64,000 nt of DNA from Spinacia oleracea (taxonomy: Eukaryota > Streptophyta > Magnoliopsida > Caryophyllales > Amaranthaceae), in NCBI RefSeq assembly GCF_020520425.1, contig NC_079491.1:9659143-9723142 (forward strand), in the 5' to 3' direction. Shown here piece after piece: positions 45,922 to 56,093 of this stretch. Position 1 is the first letter of the stretch. Each line of letters opens with the position of its first letter. Both the position numbers and the translations under genes were made by a program. Below the pieces are notes generated by a model. It ran no database searches. It saw only the letters and a program-made list of their open reading frames with translations, and was not told the DNA's origin.

Positions 45922-46556
45922 GTTTTCCTAAAAATAAAATGTTCACATGTAACATATGGGCTAAGAATGTGGGCCGAGAATGTGGGTTTGAGCTTTCATT
46001 ATCCTCAACATATACTCCGCATGACCGCATCCATTACATTCCTATCATACAATATGTCAATAATGTCATTGTTACATTCTCTTCACACTAAAATTTACGG
46101 AGTATATTCTTAAATTGCTAATATTTCGCCTGTTAATTACGCGAAATTATCATTATCGGCACACAAATACTTCATTACATTGTTCAATTGGAAAAATAAA
46201 CAGCATAATTTACGCTTGAGACTTCTTAATCTACTGTCAAAAAAAAAGACTTGTTAATCTAAGCATGTTCAAGCCGCACAACTATACATTGGAATAGTAT
46301 AATACTTTGTATGATAGAAAAGCAATGGTGAATAATTATTCAAGAAAATTCCATATACAATATGCAAAAAGGTCCTCCTTCTTTTTGAATTGATACAAAC
46401 CATAAAAAAAGCATTGGCGTAAAACTAAAATGAATCAGAGATAGTATCATTTTTGTTTAGGGAATATGAAGAAGAATATGAGTTTAAGATAAAGTAAATA
46501 ATTGATTCCCTTGACCTTCTAGAAAAAAGTATTATGAGCTTTAAAAAGTAGAAAAT
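45922..46556. other. Intergenic DNA
   Basis: AT-rich text with no gene or element I can support. The T-rich complement just upstream of 46557 can serve as the Pol III terminator of the tRNA on the minus strand. Confidence 0.5.
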
Positions 46557-46627
46557 GTGGCTGCTGGGATTCGAGCCCAGGTCTCCACGGCCACAACGTG
46601 GAATTCTTACCACTAAACTACAGCCAC
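46557..46627 (-). tRNA. tRNA-His (GUG)
   Basis: On the minus strand the sequence begins GTGGCTGTAGTTTAGTGG and ends GGTTCGAATCCC-type T arm (CTCGAATCCCAGCAGCCAC). The seven-base acceptor stem GTGGCTG pairs with CAGCCAC. The anticodon loop TTGTGGC carries GTG, read as His. A-box (TAGTTTAGTGG) and B-box (GGCTCGAATCC) elements are intact, so it should be transcribed by Pol III. No intron is present. It matches the nuclear plant tRNA-His as I remember it. Confidence 0.95.
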
Positions 46628-49600
46628 TTTGTTGTTGCAATTGATATATTATAAATTATTTATCCGCCGTTAAATTATAATGGGCCTGGTGGTCCATGAA
46701 ATATTCTAAAGTGGGCCGAAGGTGGAGTCTGTGCTCATGTCTCAGATACTCCATAGCTATCAATTCTGAACTTTTTAAGAGCCCAAGAACAAAAGAGTTC
46801 AAGATCCACTTTTTTTTAATGGTTCAACAAAGACATTATCAAATTACTCATGATTCACATCATTTCATAAACTGAAAATGATAAAAGGCACTACTATGGG
46901 TGACAATCGGGTCGTTTGATTCAAATTCAAGCCTGATGTATTATATTCGGGTATAATTCAGATTTAAGTCGAGTTGGTTTTAGGCCGTCCGAATAACTTT
47001 TTGAGTCTATTGTCACATTATCAAATAGCTAATTTTTTAAGAAAGCAAATCAATTTCAAGCGTGTTTATTTTTAGAATCAGCCAAATAACCTACATTTCC
47101 ACGTATAACACGATTTTAATGTGCGCGCATTCAAAAAAATAGGTGAAGGTGGAAGCTCCATCTTTTAGTTGCCTACTTGCACCCGTTAATATCTTGTTTG
47201 GTTCGGCTTATAGGCTTCAGCTTGAGGTGGACGCTCCCCCATGCACATGCGTTGGCGAAAATATAAGATTATCTTTTTATTAGGTTTATCATTTTCTTAT
47301 TACACACTCCGTACTTCATACTATCATATATAGTTGTCAAAACCATTTAAGAAAACCTCCCTCAAAATTATATTAAATATTAACCAAACATTTATATCCC
47401 GGTCGGCGGTCGCTAGTCTCGCTACCAACAAACCTCTCTTAAAATTGTATTAATATTAACCAAAAAAATAAACATACACGTTCGAGTCTTCCCCAACATT
47501 TCATTAACTATCTAGGTCAATTAAAGTTATTATAATACATCTAAACACTTACGAACTTGCCAAATACCAACTTCAATTAAAGATTCTTAAGAAATTTTCA
47601 AGAGATATCCTTATATGTTTATCATAGAGGGACCATTCTCCCTTTCAAGTATCAACCCTATTCGATTTGATTCCACATCAAAATATATAAGTTGATATTA
47701 AAAGTCATCCTTGAGTAGATTATACAATTTGATGCAATTGAAAATAGGACCCCCTCTAATTAACCTAAAACTATTTAAGAAAGCTATCAATTCAAACCTA
47801 TCACACTTTCACACGTGTTATGGGTCCGATGAAAGCAACATTTCTTGACTTCTTGTCCTCTATCTTACACAAATCGAAAGGGATGTTTAATTTAATTTAT
47901 TCTAATTTTTTGTGGAAAAAGTATTTTTACACATCAAATCACACGACTTTACATTACATACTTTACAAAAAAAAAAAAAAAAATGTTGCTTGTATGTGCA
48001 CATTTTATATTGGGTATTAAGATGGCTCTAGTCGGGCCGGGCCGGGGTAAAGCATAACATAATCCAACGTGAAAAAAGCACTACTCAACACTAGTATAAC
48101 ATCGTGGTTTTGGTTGGGATTAGGCCGCATTTTATTTTGGAAAAGCACGTCAACGCACGACTCGACACGACAAATCACTTTACATTTAGTAAAATTAGAC
48201 TTAGGCATGAAGGCACGCCCCGACCCAACCCGGCGCGTCGGCTTCAGTTGTGCTTGTGCTGCTTTTTTGATAATTTCCACACCATCCGGCCCGACACGAA
48301 ACATGTAGCACAACCCGTACAAGCCCAAGGAAAGTGGGTCCGCCACAAACATGACCCGAATCGACCCACAAAAGATGTGAAGCGTTTAAATGAAAGCAAT
48401 ATAGAAAACATTTTATATTGGCAATACGCATGAACATGTCTTGTGTCTTGATCGTAGGCCAACAAGATAAATCTCGAGGCAAACTTAATTTAATTATATT
48501 CATTTACTAAGTCGTATAATTAATAGTTGTTGTCTTTTCGGTTCGTTTCTAGAAGGTCTTGTATTAGCACATCATGTATTGATCTTGGGCATTATGATTT
48601 TGGGATGTCCAAAGAAATAATCAATGAAAAAAATGTTCATGTAATTTGAAATGGAAATTGAACATTATAAAATCACACCAAAACCCAATAAGTTTTCCTA
48701 TCAGTAATTATCTACTATGTAGTACAAGTTAAGTGTTTTTGGGTTAATATTTTTTTTTTTTCTTTATGCAAATGAGTTGAGCTATATAATGTTATACACT
48801 TTATACGAATTATAAATTACAATTGCCTTATATATTGCTAGTATCTCCCCATGATTTATTTCCATGTATGGTATTGGGCTTGAGAAGAGGCACAAGAATT
48901 TAGGTAAATGATTACTCGACTTGTTACAGTATAATTACTCGAAACTCATACTCCGTACTATATCACCTAGCTTCTACTGCTCATTAGCCCCATACTCCGT
49001 TCTATATTGCCTCACTCTTCTACTCTTCCACTGCTCAATAGCCCCAGTTAAAATGTATATTCAAGGGCGGTCATTTTTTTATGGACATTTCTTCAAAGTC
49101 TGTAAATATTTTTTACCCAAATCTTAATAAATCAAACCAAACTACGATTAAAAAAGTCAACCCCTCACCTTCATTAAATCCTTCAAAAATATGTTGAAAA
49201 CTTAACAAGAACATCTTTGAAGAAGTTAGAATAAATTAGATTAGATTAAGATGGAATATAAAATGTAATCCACAAATCCAAAGAAAAGAACGGTCGGGTC
49301 TTCGTATAAAGAAAGGGCATAACAAACGGATCAAGAGACACATACTCGTTAAAGTGGGACCCACTATGAGAATCAAAGAATAGCAATACAACCAATCAGG
49401 TACTGCCTGGTTGACGGCGTTACAGTGAGATGTGGTCACGTGGCGGACATCTAACGGTGGATGTTGAAGGGACGTGAGTGGACTAAATCACAAAAAAGTG
49501 TGTGTATTTGGCACATAGTGATTGGACCACTTGGCATGTGATAATTTGGCTGTCACAACCACACTTTGTAGGCTTAGATGTTAACAATTCATAATAGTAG
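46628..49600. other. Intergenic DNA
   Basis: No protein gene is visible in 3 kb. It is AT-rich with scattered simple repeats (an A-run at about 47,968) and one GC-rich dispersed repeat (48,018-48,385, listed separately). Confidence 0.5.
48018..48385. repeat. GGCCCG/CACGAC-rich dispersed repeat, copy 2
   Basis: Diverged copy of the repeat at 12,317-12,630. Both share a GGAARAGCACG word, an AAATTAGACTTAGGCATGA-like word, GTGCTGCTTTTTTGATAATT-like text and a closing GCCCAAG...GTGGG. The left end is GTCGGGCCGGGCCGGGG. No TSD could be fixed. Confidence 0.5.
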
Positions 49601-49609
49601 TCCAAACTC

Positions 49610-51310
49610 ATATGCTCTATGCAATTATATCAACTATGGAGTATCCAAGTCAAGTGTTTGGTGCAATATAATGCTTGATTTAGTGGTAAGATTTGTACTA
49701 GTTGTAGTAAAATTTCTAATGTACGATAATTTAAAGGGTAAAAAGTTTGGCGATTTTCACATGTCGTTACTCTATTTATTAGGTATTCGAGATTTTGAGG
49801 TAAATTCAATTCACAATTTTAAAGGGTTGTATTTTTATTTGGTTAATCTCGAGATAAAGTTTGAGGATCTTTTACCAAACTAGCTACTTTTACAATTTTA
49901 TTTACCAAAATGGCTACTTTTATAATCTATTTACCAAATTAGCTACTACGTATAATTTATTTACAAAATGACTATTTTCATTTTGTGGCAAAAACAATTA
50001 AACTGGTTTTGTTTGATGCATTTTTTTAGTATAGTTAACCGGCTTTTTGGGGGTTTAGTTATCTTTTATTTTTGTTTACTTTATAATCCCAATTAATTTT
50101 TCTTTTGAATTTGCCCATAAATAATATAAAATGTTGCTCTTGATGGTTTAATTTTGATACATACACGATACAGCATAGTAATACTTTAAGTTCATTTTTT
50201 TTTACCCATTTTAATATTTTAATTATGTTTACTTTTTGACAATATAAACTCCAATGGTCGGAATTTTTTTATTATGCATGCTTGTTATGACGCATTATCT
50301 TCTCAAGTTACACACTTGCTACATATTTCTTGCTCCAATGATAAGTTAATTATTAATTAATTATTTTAATTAATTTTTATTCAATTCATAGTTTCAACTT
50401 AATAATGAGAAATTACAGTAATTTAAAAAATAAAAAATTACAATTGAGTATAGTAAGATAGTGGTCCGACTTGTAGGGATAATAGACGCAAAAATTTGCA
50501 TTGTTAGACGCATTTATTGCACGCGTTACTTTTCTCCTTCATGTCACTTTCACGCACACGGTTTTAGAGTATGTTAAATTCTTGGTTGATCGAGTTTGCC
50601 AAGCAAATTCGTTTAACACAACGAATTCGCGTAGTTAAGAGATCGGATTAACAATATCTGCAACAAGGTTCAACTAATTTCTTTATATTTGTAATATTTG
50701 CGAGCAAGTCTTTTAAAAACTTTGAAGTTGCTAAGAGGCTAAAAATATAAGTAAATTGTCAATCGGTTCATTCATAAAAAAATTCATATCGGTTCACTGT
50801 GTAAAAAAATTAAACCGGTTAATTGGTTTTAAAAAAACTCAAACCGGTTTATTGGTTTTTAATTGAAAGTAAAAAATTAGCTACTTTTTTTTTAAAACTA
50901 ATTAAAGAATAGCTACTTTGGAAAATACAATTTAAAACTAGCCGTTTTGGTAAATAAAATTTTAAAAGTAGCTAGTTTGGTAAAAGATCCAAAGTTTGAA
51001 CTTGGGGTTAAAACCCTTATTAAGTCCAGTAAAGTAAAATACACTCGAGTATATGTAAGCATCCAAGTGAAGTGTTTGGTCAGCAATGTAATGTTTGATC
51101 TAGTGGTAAAGATAGGTAGAGTTGTATGAAAATTTCTAATGTACGAAGATGTAAAAGATACGGAGTAATAATTATTGGAACTGTTGATGATCCATATTTT
51201 ACGCATGTGTACTCTATTCTTTAGCTATTTGACTTGAATCCAAATCACAAATCTGAAGAGTCGCATATTGCTCAAACTTAATTATGGCTCGGGTAATCTC
51301 GAATTATCGA
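49610..51310. repeat. Diverged direct duplication of about 250 bp around a MULE
   Basis: Text at about 49,630-49,860 (ATCCAAGTCAAGTGTTTGGT, TTGATTTAGTGGTAA, AAATTTCTAATGTACGA, GGTTAATCTCGA) recurs in the same order and orientation at about 51,060-51,305 (ATCCAAGTGAAGTGTTTGGT, TTGATCTAGTGGTAA, AAATTTCTAATGTACGA, GGGTAATCTCGA). The first copy was then interrupted at its right end by the Mutator-like element. Confidence 0.7.
49865..50990. mobile_element. Non-autonomous Mutator-like element (MULE)
   Basis: A 1126-bp element with inverted ends of about 50 bp. The left end reads GGATCTTTTACCAAACTAGC, and the reversed right end reads the same 20 bases. A perfect 9-bp target duplication, AAAGTTTGA, lies at 49856-49864 and 50991-50999; that TSD length is diagnostic for Mutator-like elements. 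The interior is AT-rich and contains repeats of AACCGGTT-type words (about 50,760-50,860) and no open frame of note. Confidence 0.92.
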
Positions 51311-52760
51311 CTATATATTATATTAGGCAAACTCGATCAATCTTTTCATTTACCAAATGAACGTATTAGCTTCAATGCAATTCACTTTATTCAAAATTGC
51401 TTGATGGACGTGCACTTTGTTCACTTATTAAAGTCTAATGACAAAGACACAGTCTAATGATCTATAATAAAGTTATAAAATTGATGTTATGATATAAAAC
51501 GAGATAATATAACTAAATACCCCGTACAAATGTACAATCGTATTCATAAGAGATAATGTAACTAAAATTGATGTTATTACACACTCGCTTGTACTAATTA
51601 TGACACCTATACAATTTGGTATTTTGGTAAGACTTTGAAATTTTGAGTAGAAGACGATGCATATAAACAATGAAGGAGCAAAGAAAGCAAAGGTTTTTCA
51701 TAAAAAGTTCTTTCTACTTCGTATTAAATTTGATTCAAAATAGACAAATAAAAAAATTAAAGAATACAAATAAGATTATTAACACATATAGATGATTTTA
51801 GTTTTAGATAACATGTGTCCAATTTCTTTAAAAATACTTTGTCCTCGTACTGAATCCGTTCTATTGGACTTATTTTATAAGCTATGGAAGTTGTATGATG
51901 AATTGAATGTGGTATCATTATCATTCTGGAAAAAGAAAAAGGAGTATCGATCTATATGGTGGACGACGTCTGCATCAACAGTTAATTAGAATGTGACATA
52001 AAAATGTGTCGAATTGAAATGTTCGTCGCATATATAGCTTGCTTGTTATTGCGTGACCCAACAACCTTCCCATTTCTCCAAAGGATGGGTCACATTAAAC
52101 TAATCAATTAAGCCTGCCTCTTCATCGTCATCTTCCCACCTTCTAACCGTTACTTTTGTTATTTCTAATTTCTGTAATAAACTCTATCTATATTGTTTCA
52201 GTGTTTTATTCACCTGATTTTTAATTTTTTTTGTAAACTCTATTTTATCTGAACTTGTCAAGGATAACATAGTTATCTTATAGGATAAAATATCATATGA
52301 ATATGCGATTGTAAGAGATATTCTTGCATGATTTTTTATTGATTTTTTTATCATCAATTTATACAAACTAAATAGGTAACTGATAGCATAATCCTAGGCT
52401 AATTTAGGGGACCTACTTAGCTAAATACAAGGGATAATATTTATTTGCTAAATATACAAAGATTACATTATTATTGGCTTTGACTATTACATGGTGTATC
52501 AGAGATAAAATTATGTTATTTTATTAAATTCACTTTTGGTGTCTCCCTTGTATTAAATAATACCATCCACGCTTAAATAATAGAGAATATAATGACAATC
52601 TACCCGATAGGACAAAAAAACATTTTGATCAACCTAGCCCATGTTATTTCGGGTTTAAATGTAATAAACACAAATCTGTTTTTTATATATATGCATGTGA
52701 TGTGTGCATACTCCGTATAAGACTAGTATTATCCCGTATAATATTATATGAAATGAGATA
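51311..52760. other. Intergenic DNA
   Basis: AT-rich, no supported gene or complete element. Confidence 0.5.
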
Positions 52761-53124
52761 CTCCCTCCGTTTCTTTTTATTTGTTACATTTGTATTTATC
52801 CACGTTTATTAACATATAATAAATATTACATTTGTATTTATCCACGTTTATTAACATATAATAAATATTCTTTTTTTATTATTATTTTAAATGCTTTAGA
52901 TTCCATCATTAATCCTGATTTCATTTTTCCAAAATCTTACATTTATTGTCTCTTTAAATATATAAACCAACTTTTAAAAAAATGAACCCAAGTAAAATTA
53001 AAAGTTGGCACAAAAAGTGACAATATAATATAATAAATTTATAAAAGGAAAGATTTTCCGACGTAAAGAACATTGTGAAAAATCCTAAAAGGAAAACGTA
53101 ACAAACAAAAAGAAACGGAGGGAG
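52761..53124. mobile_element. Stowaway-type MITE with an internal 41-bp duplication
   Basis: The left end is CTCCCTCCGTTTCTTTTTAT and the reversed right end is CTCCCTCCGTTTCTTTTTGT. TA is duplicated at 52759-52760 and 53125-53126. Inside, TACATTTGTATTTATCCACG and the bases after it occur twice in tandem (about 52,785-52,867). The TIRs are nearly perfect, so the copy is fairly young. Confidence 0.88.
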
Positions 53125-53127
53125 TAG

Positions 53128-53269
53128 AAGTCTATAGGACTTAGAAAACCTACGATGGGTAGAATTCTATATGACTTAGAAAACCTACGATTGGTAAAAG
53201 TGTATAGGACTTAGAAAACCTACGATGAATAGAATTCTATAGGACCTAGGAAGTTTGTAATATAAATAG
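53128..53269 (+). repeat. 35-bp tandem array upstream of a small ORF
   Basis: Three full units lie at 53128-53162, 53163-53197 and 53198-53232, followed by a diverged fourth at 53233-53269. The core is TATAGGACTTAGAAAACCTA followed by CGATGGGTAG. The array abuts the right border of the Stowaway MITE. The fourth copy has drifted at its end into TATAAATAG, a good TATA-box match. Confidence 0.85.
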
Positions 53270-53270
53270 A
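53261..53270 (+). promoter_or_regulatory. TATA-like box before the small coiled-coil ORF
   Basis: TATAAATAGA fits the plant TATA consensus and lies in the last unit of the 35-bp array. Transcription would begin around 53,295, which puts the first ATG of the frame (53287) slightly upstream of the expected start and favours the ATG at 53359. Confidence 0.4.
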
Positions 53271-53286
53271 GGCGTACACCCATGAC

Positions 53287-53628
53287 ATGAGACAAATCAA
53301 ATATAATTTGACCCATATTTTAGCAAAAGGTTTAGGAAAGAATTTGATAATCGATCTAATGGAGGAAGTGAATGGAGATTTAGCACGGAACATTGAGTTA
53401 TCTAAACTCATAATTTGGTACGTAAAGACGCTGCGGGAAAGTGGTGAATCTTTGATCACAGCTCAAGAGCTCACATGGACATTGAAGGAGGAGCTTTCTG
53501 TTGTAAAGCGTGAAAATGATTTGCTTCAGAAATCTGAGAAAAAAGCTCATGAACAAGTTGAAGATTTGCGTAAGAGGGTCTACAGCCTCGAAACTACTTT
53601 GGAAGCCATACTAAATGCAGAGCAATGA
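53287..53628 (+). CDS. Hypothetical small coiled-coil protein
   Basis: I do not recognise this gene. The frame codes for 113 residues from 53287, or 89 from the ATG at 53359 (MEEVNGDLARNIELSK), which fits the TATA-like box better. The C-terminal half is a clear heptad pattern (LKEELSVVKRENDLLQKSEK and on to the end), strongly charged and suited to a coiled coil. There is no signal peptide or membrane span. The frame is richer in G and C than its flanks. It sits between two MITEs and just after a 35-bp tandem array. It could be a small lineage-specific gene, or an exon fragment copied from a larger coiled-coil gene. No introns are evident. Confidence 0.4.
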   Translation: MRQIKYNLTHILAKGLGKNLIIDLMEEVNGDLARNIELSKLIIWYVKTLRESGESLITAQELTWTLKEELSVVKRENDLLQKSEKKAHEQVEDLRKRVYSLETTLEAILNAEQ

Positions 53629-53907
53629 AGATTCAAAGAGAATGGGCGTAGGTTTAGATCTAAGTCCTGTAGATTTCTGTACTCTATCTCATATTCATAT
53701 TATATTTTATTATATAAAATAACCATATGTTGATTCTTGTTTGTTTTAAAGTACGTGTTAATTAAGATAACTTTTTTTATGTTAATTCTTGATTGATTTA
53801 AAGTACGTGTTAAGATTGTTATGTATTTATGTGTCATTACGTAATAGTAATATGCAACTATTTTATTTTAAGAAAAAAACTGCGAGATGAATTTTGGAGG
53901 TAGATCA

Positions 53908-54107
53908 CACTACAAAAAACTGTACCATTAACAATGGAAAATTCTGTCGCAAAAGGCCGATAATAGTTGATTAATGACGGAATTTTCTGTCGCGAACCCG
54001 TTATAAAAGGGCCGTTATCAATGGAAAATTCCGTCTTTCCGTCTTTGTTTGGTTGTTAGCGCGTCGCAAAAGCCGATTTTCTTGTATCGATACAAATTCT
54101 TGTAGTG
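53908..54107. mobile_element. CACTA-type MITE, copy 3
   Basis: The left end is CACTACAAAAAACTGTACCA and the reversed right end is CACTACAAGAATTTGTATCG. The 200-bp interior shares GGCCGTTATCAATGG, TTGGTTGTTAGCGCGTCGCA and other phrases with the elements at 22,655 and 26,107. The 3-bp TSD is not clear, so a border may have changed. Confidence 0.75.
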
Positions 54108-56093
54108 AGAGGAACAATTTCTTTATATATACGCGACATGTTCGTTTATAAATAGGTCAATGTTTCTTAGTCAATGAAATTATAAGCAAGTTACTTCATC
54201 CATTACACTTATAAAGGGTTGATTATCCAAGCTAATTAATACGGAGTAAATAAATAAATAATTAGATAATTAAGATGTTTGTATGAAAATCGAGCTAATT
54301 GCTTATCCAGTTATCCAAGCTAATTTTAATTAACATCATTAACGTTATTAAAAAGTTTATCAAATGGATGACTGATGTATGTGGCTACAAATGGATGTAC
54401 ATGTCATCTTATTCTTAAACCCATAATTGACTCATTTATCATCTTGCAATTATCAACATTAATTACTACTTATCTTCTTTAATTATCTTTATCACCCTAT
54501 GTCATTACTATGACTTTTCCCCCTTTTTTATTTAAATATTGTAACCTAGGATGAGCTTGTTTAATTTTGGTTGTTTATAAAGGGTTGATATGTAATCAAT
54601 CTAGGTATTATGTAGCTATAATCTCGAACAATGGTTCAGATCACAATACCTCTATCTTGTATCCTAGTACACTTATAATCAACCCTTATTTACCAAATTT
54701 TGAGTGAAGGCACCTACATGTATAATTTTTTTTATTTCCTTCGAATTTATTTAACTACATTTATCATTGTGAGATTCTGCCAAATTTCTAATTTTGTGTT
54801 TTACGTGTTAAATTAAGATTTCTTTTTAATTTAATCTATTTACTATTTAATTTCTTTTAGAGCTTGAAAAGGATCCTTGCTCGTATTTTTACAAATCTTG
54901 ATAACTATAGTCGTAAATATCGTATCCCTTAATATTAATGATATTCCAAATCTAAGTTAACCAAATTATAAATTGTAAAATGAAAATCGAATCTATATAT
55001 ACTTCCACGTGATACTTATAATTGCCAAATAGGTCCACAATATAAACCATGTTAGACAATTCTTGCAGTTTGTCAAGAGCACATTTCATTACAAACAGCT
55101 ACCAATAAATTCCATGTCTACCGGTTTTGCAGCAAACAGCATAAAATGGTACAACTTCACTGCTTAAATTCATTCATATTCCAAATTCTTCATAATGGGG
55201 AACAGGATATCGAAGGGGCCGTTTTGGAAAGAGGTTTTATAGAAAGTTAATTAATCATTAACCACAATCATAAACTATGTTTAAGCCAGCTAATCTTTGC
55301 ATCAATTTCAAGATCACCCACATCAAAAGCTATTAATGGATCAAGTGTCTACTTGCTATCTGCTAGGTAACAACTAAGAGCATCATCAAAAGTCTTAAGA
55401 TTTGAATTTTGCTGACATGTCATATGACTCAGCTAGTCTTAAGATTACATATATCAATTTTTAGCATTGAAGTGAGATAGTCTTAATAAAGTCTTAAATG
55501 GAGTCTTGAAAAACTAAGACTCAACTTAAGAGCAAGATTAGCGCTAGTATAAGCTAAGACTTTCACATCATCTTTTTATTAATCAGATTTTTGTCGAGAC
55601 CCTTTCAGATTTACTTAATTTCTCCACTTCACCCCTCGTACTCATTCAAGTCTTATGGCTTATTCAGAAAAAAAAAAATCATAAACTATAATTAATGGAG
55701 CTAATCTTTGCATCAATGTCAAAATCTTTACCACTATTTTATTGTCATCACCCACATCAAAAGCTACGGAGTATTATGGATCAGATTTTTTATTTCTTTT
55801 CCAAGCTTTTCTGCATGCAAGCAATCGTACTTAATTAATATAATTACAAAAAAGCAATCTTATTTAATCACATACTTAACTTTCAGGTAAAGTTCACTGA
55901 ACTTCAAAAGAGAGAAAAAAAATCCCTCCAACAAAAGCAAAAGATTACATAAAAGGGGATTATACCAAAAGAAGTGGAAAAACCACAAAGGAGCTAAAAA
56001 GAAATTGGATTTTCTCAAGTGAACAGCTCCCTAATTACCATAGTTTATATGGTAATGAATATATGTATAAATATTTATATATAGAAACTTTTA
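54108..56093. other. Downstream intergenic region of the HD-Zip gene
   Basis: No gene is visible. Words such as AAGTCTTAAGA and GACTCAACTTAAGAGC repeat at about 55,390-55,560 and suggest an old MITE. The last 300 bp before 56,093 are probably the HD-Zip 3' UTR. Confidence 0.45.

Noticed and set aside
53128-53269. Regular 35-bp repeats that superficially resemble a CRISPR array
   Set aside because: The units are contiguous with no variable spacers, and the DNA is plant nuclear.
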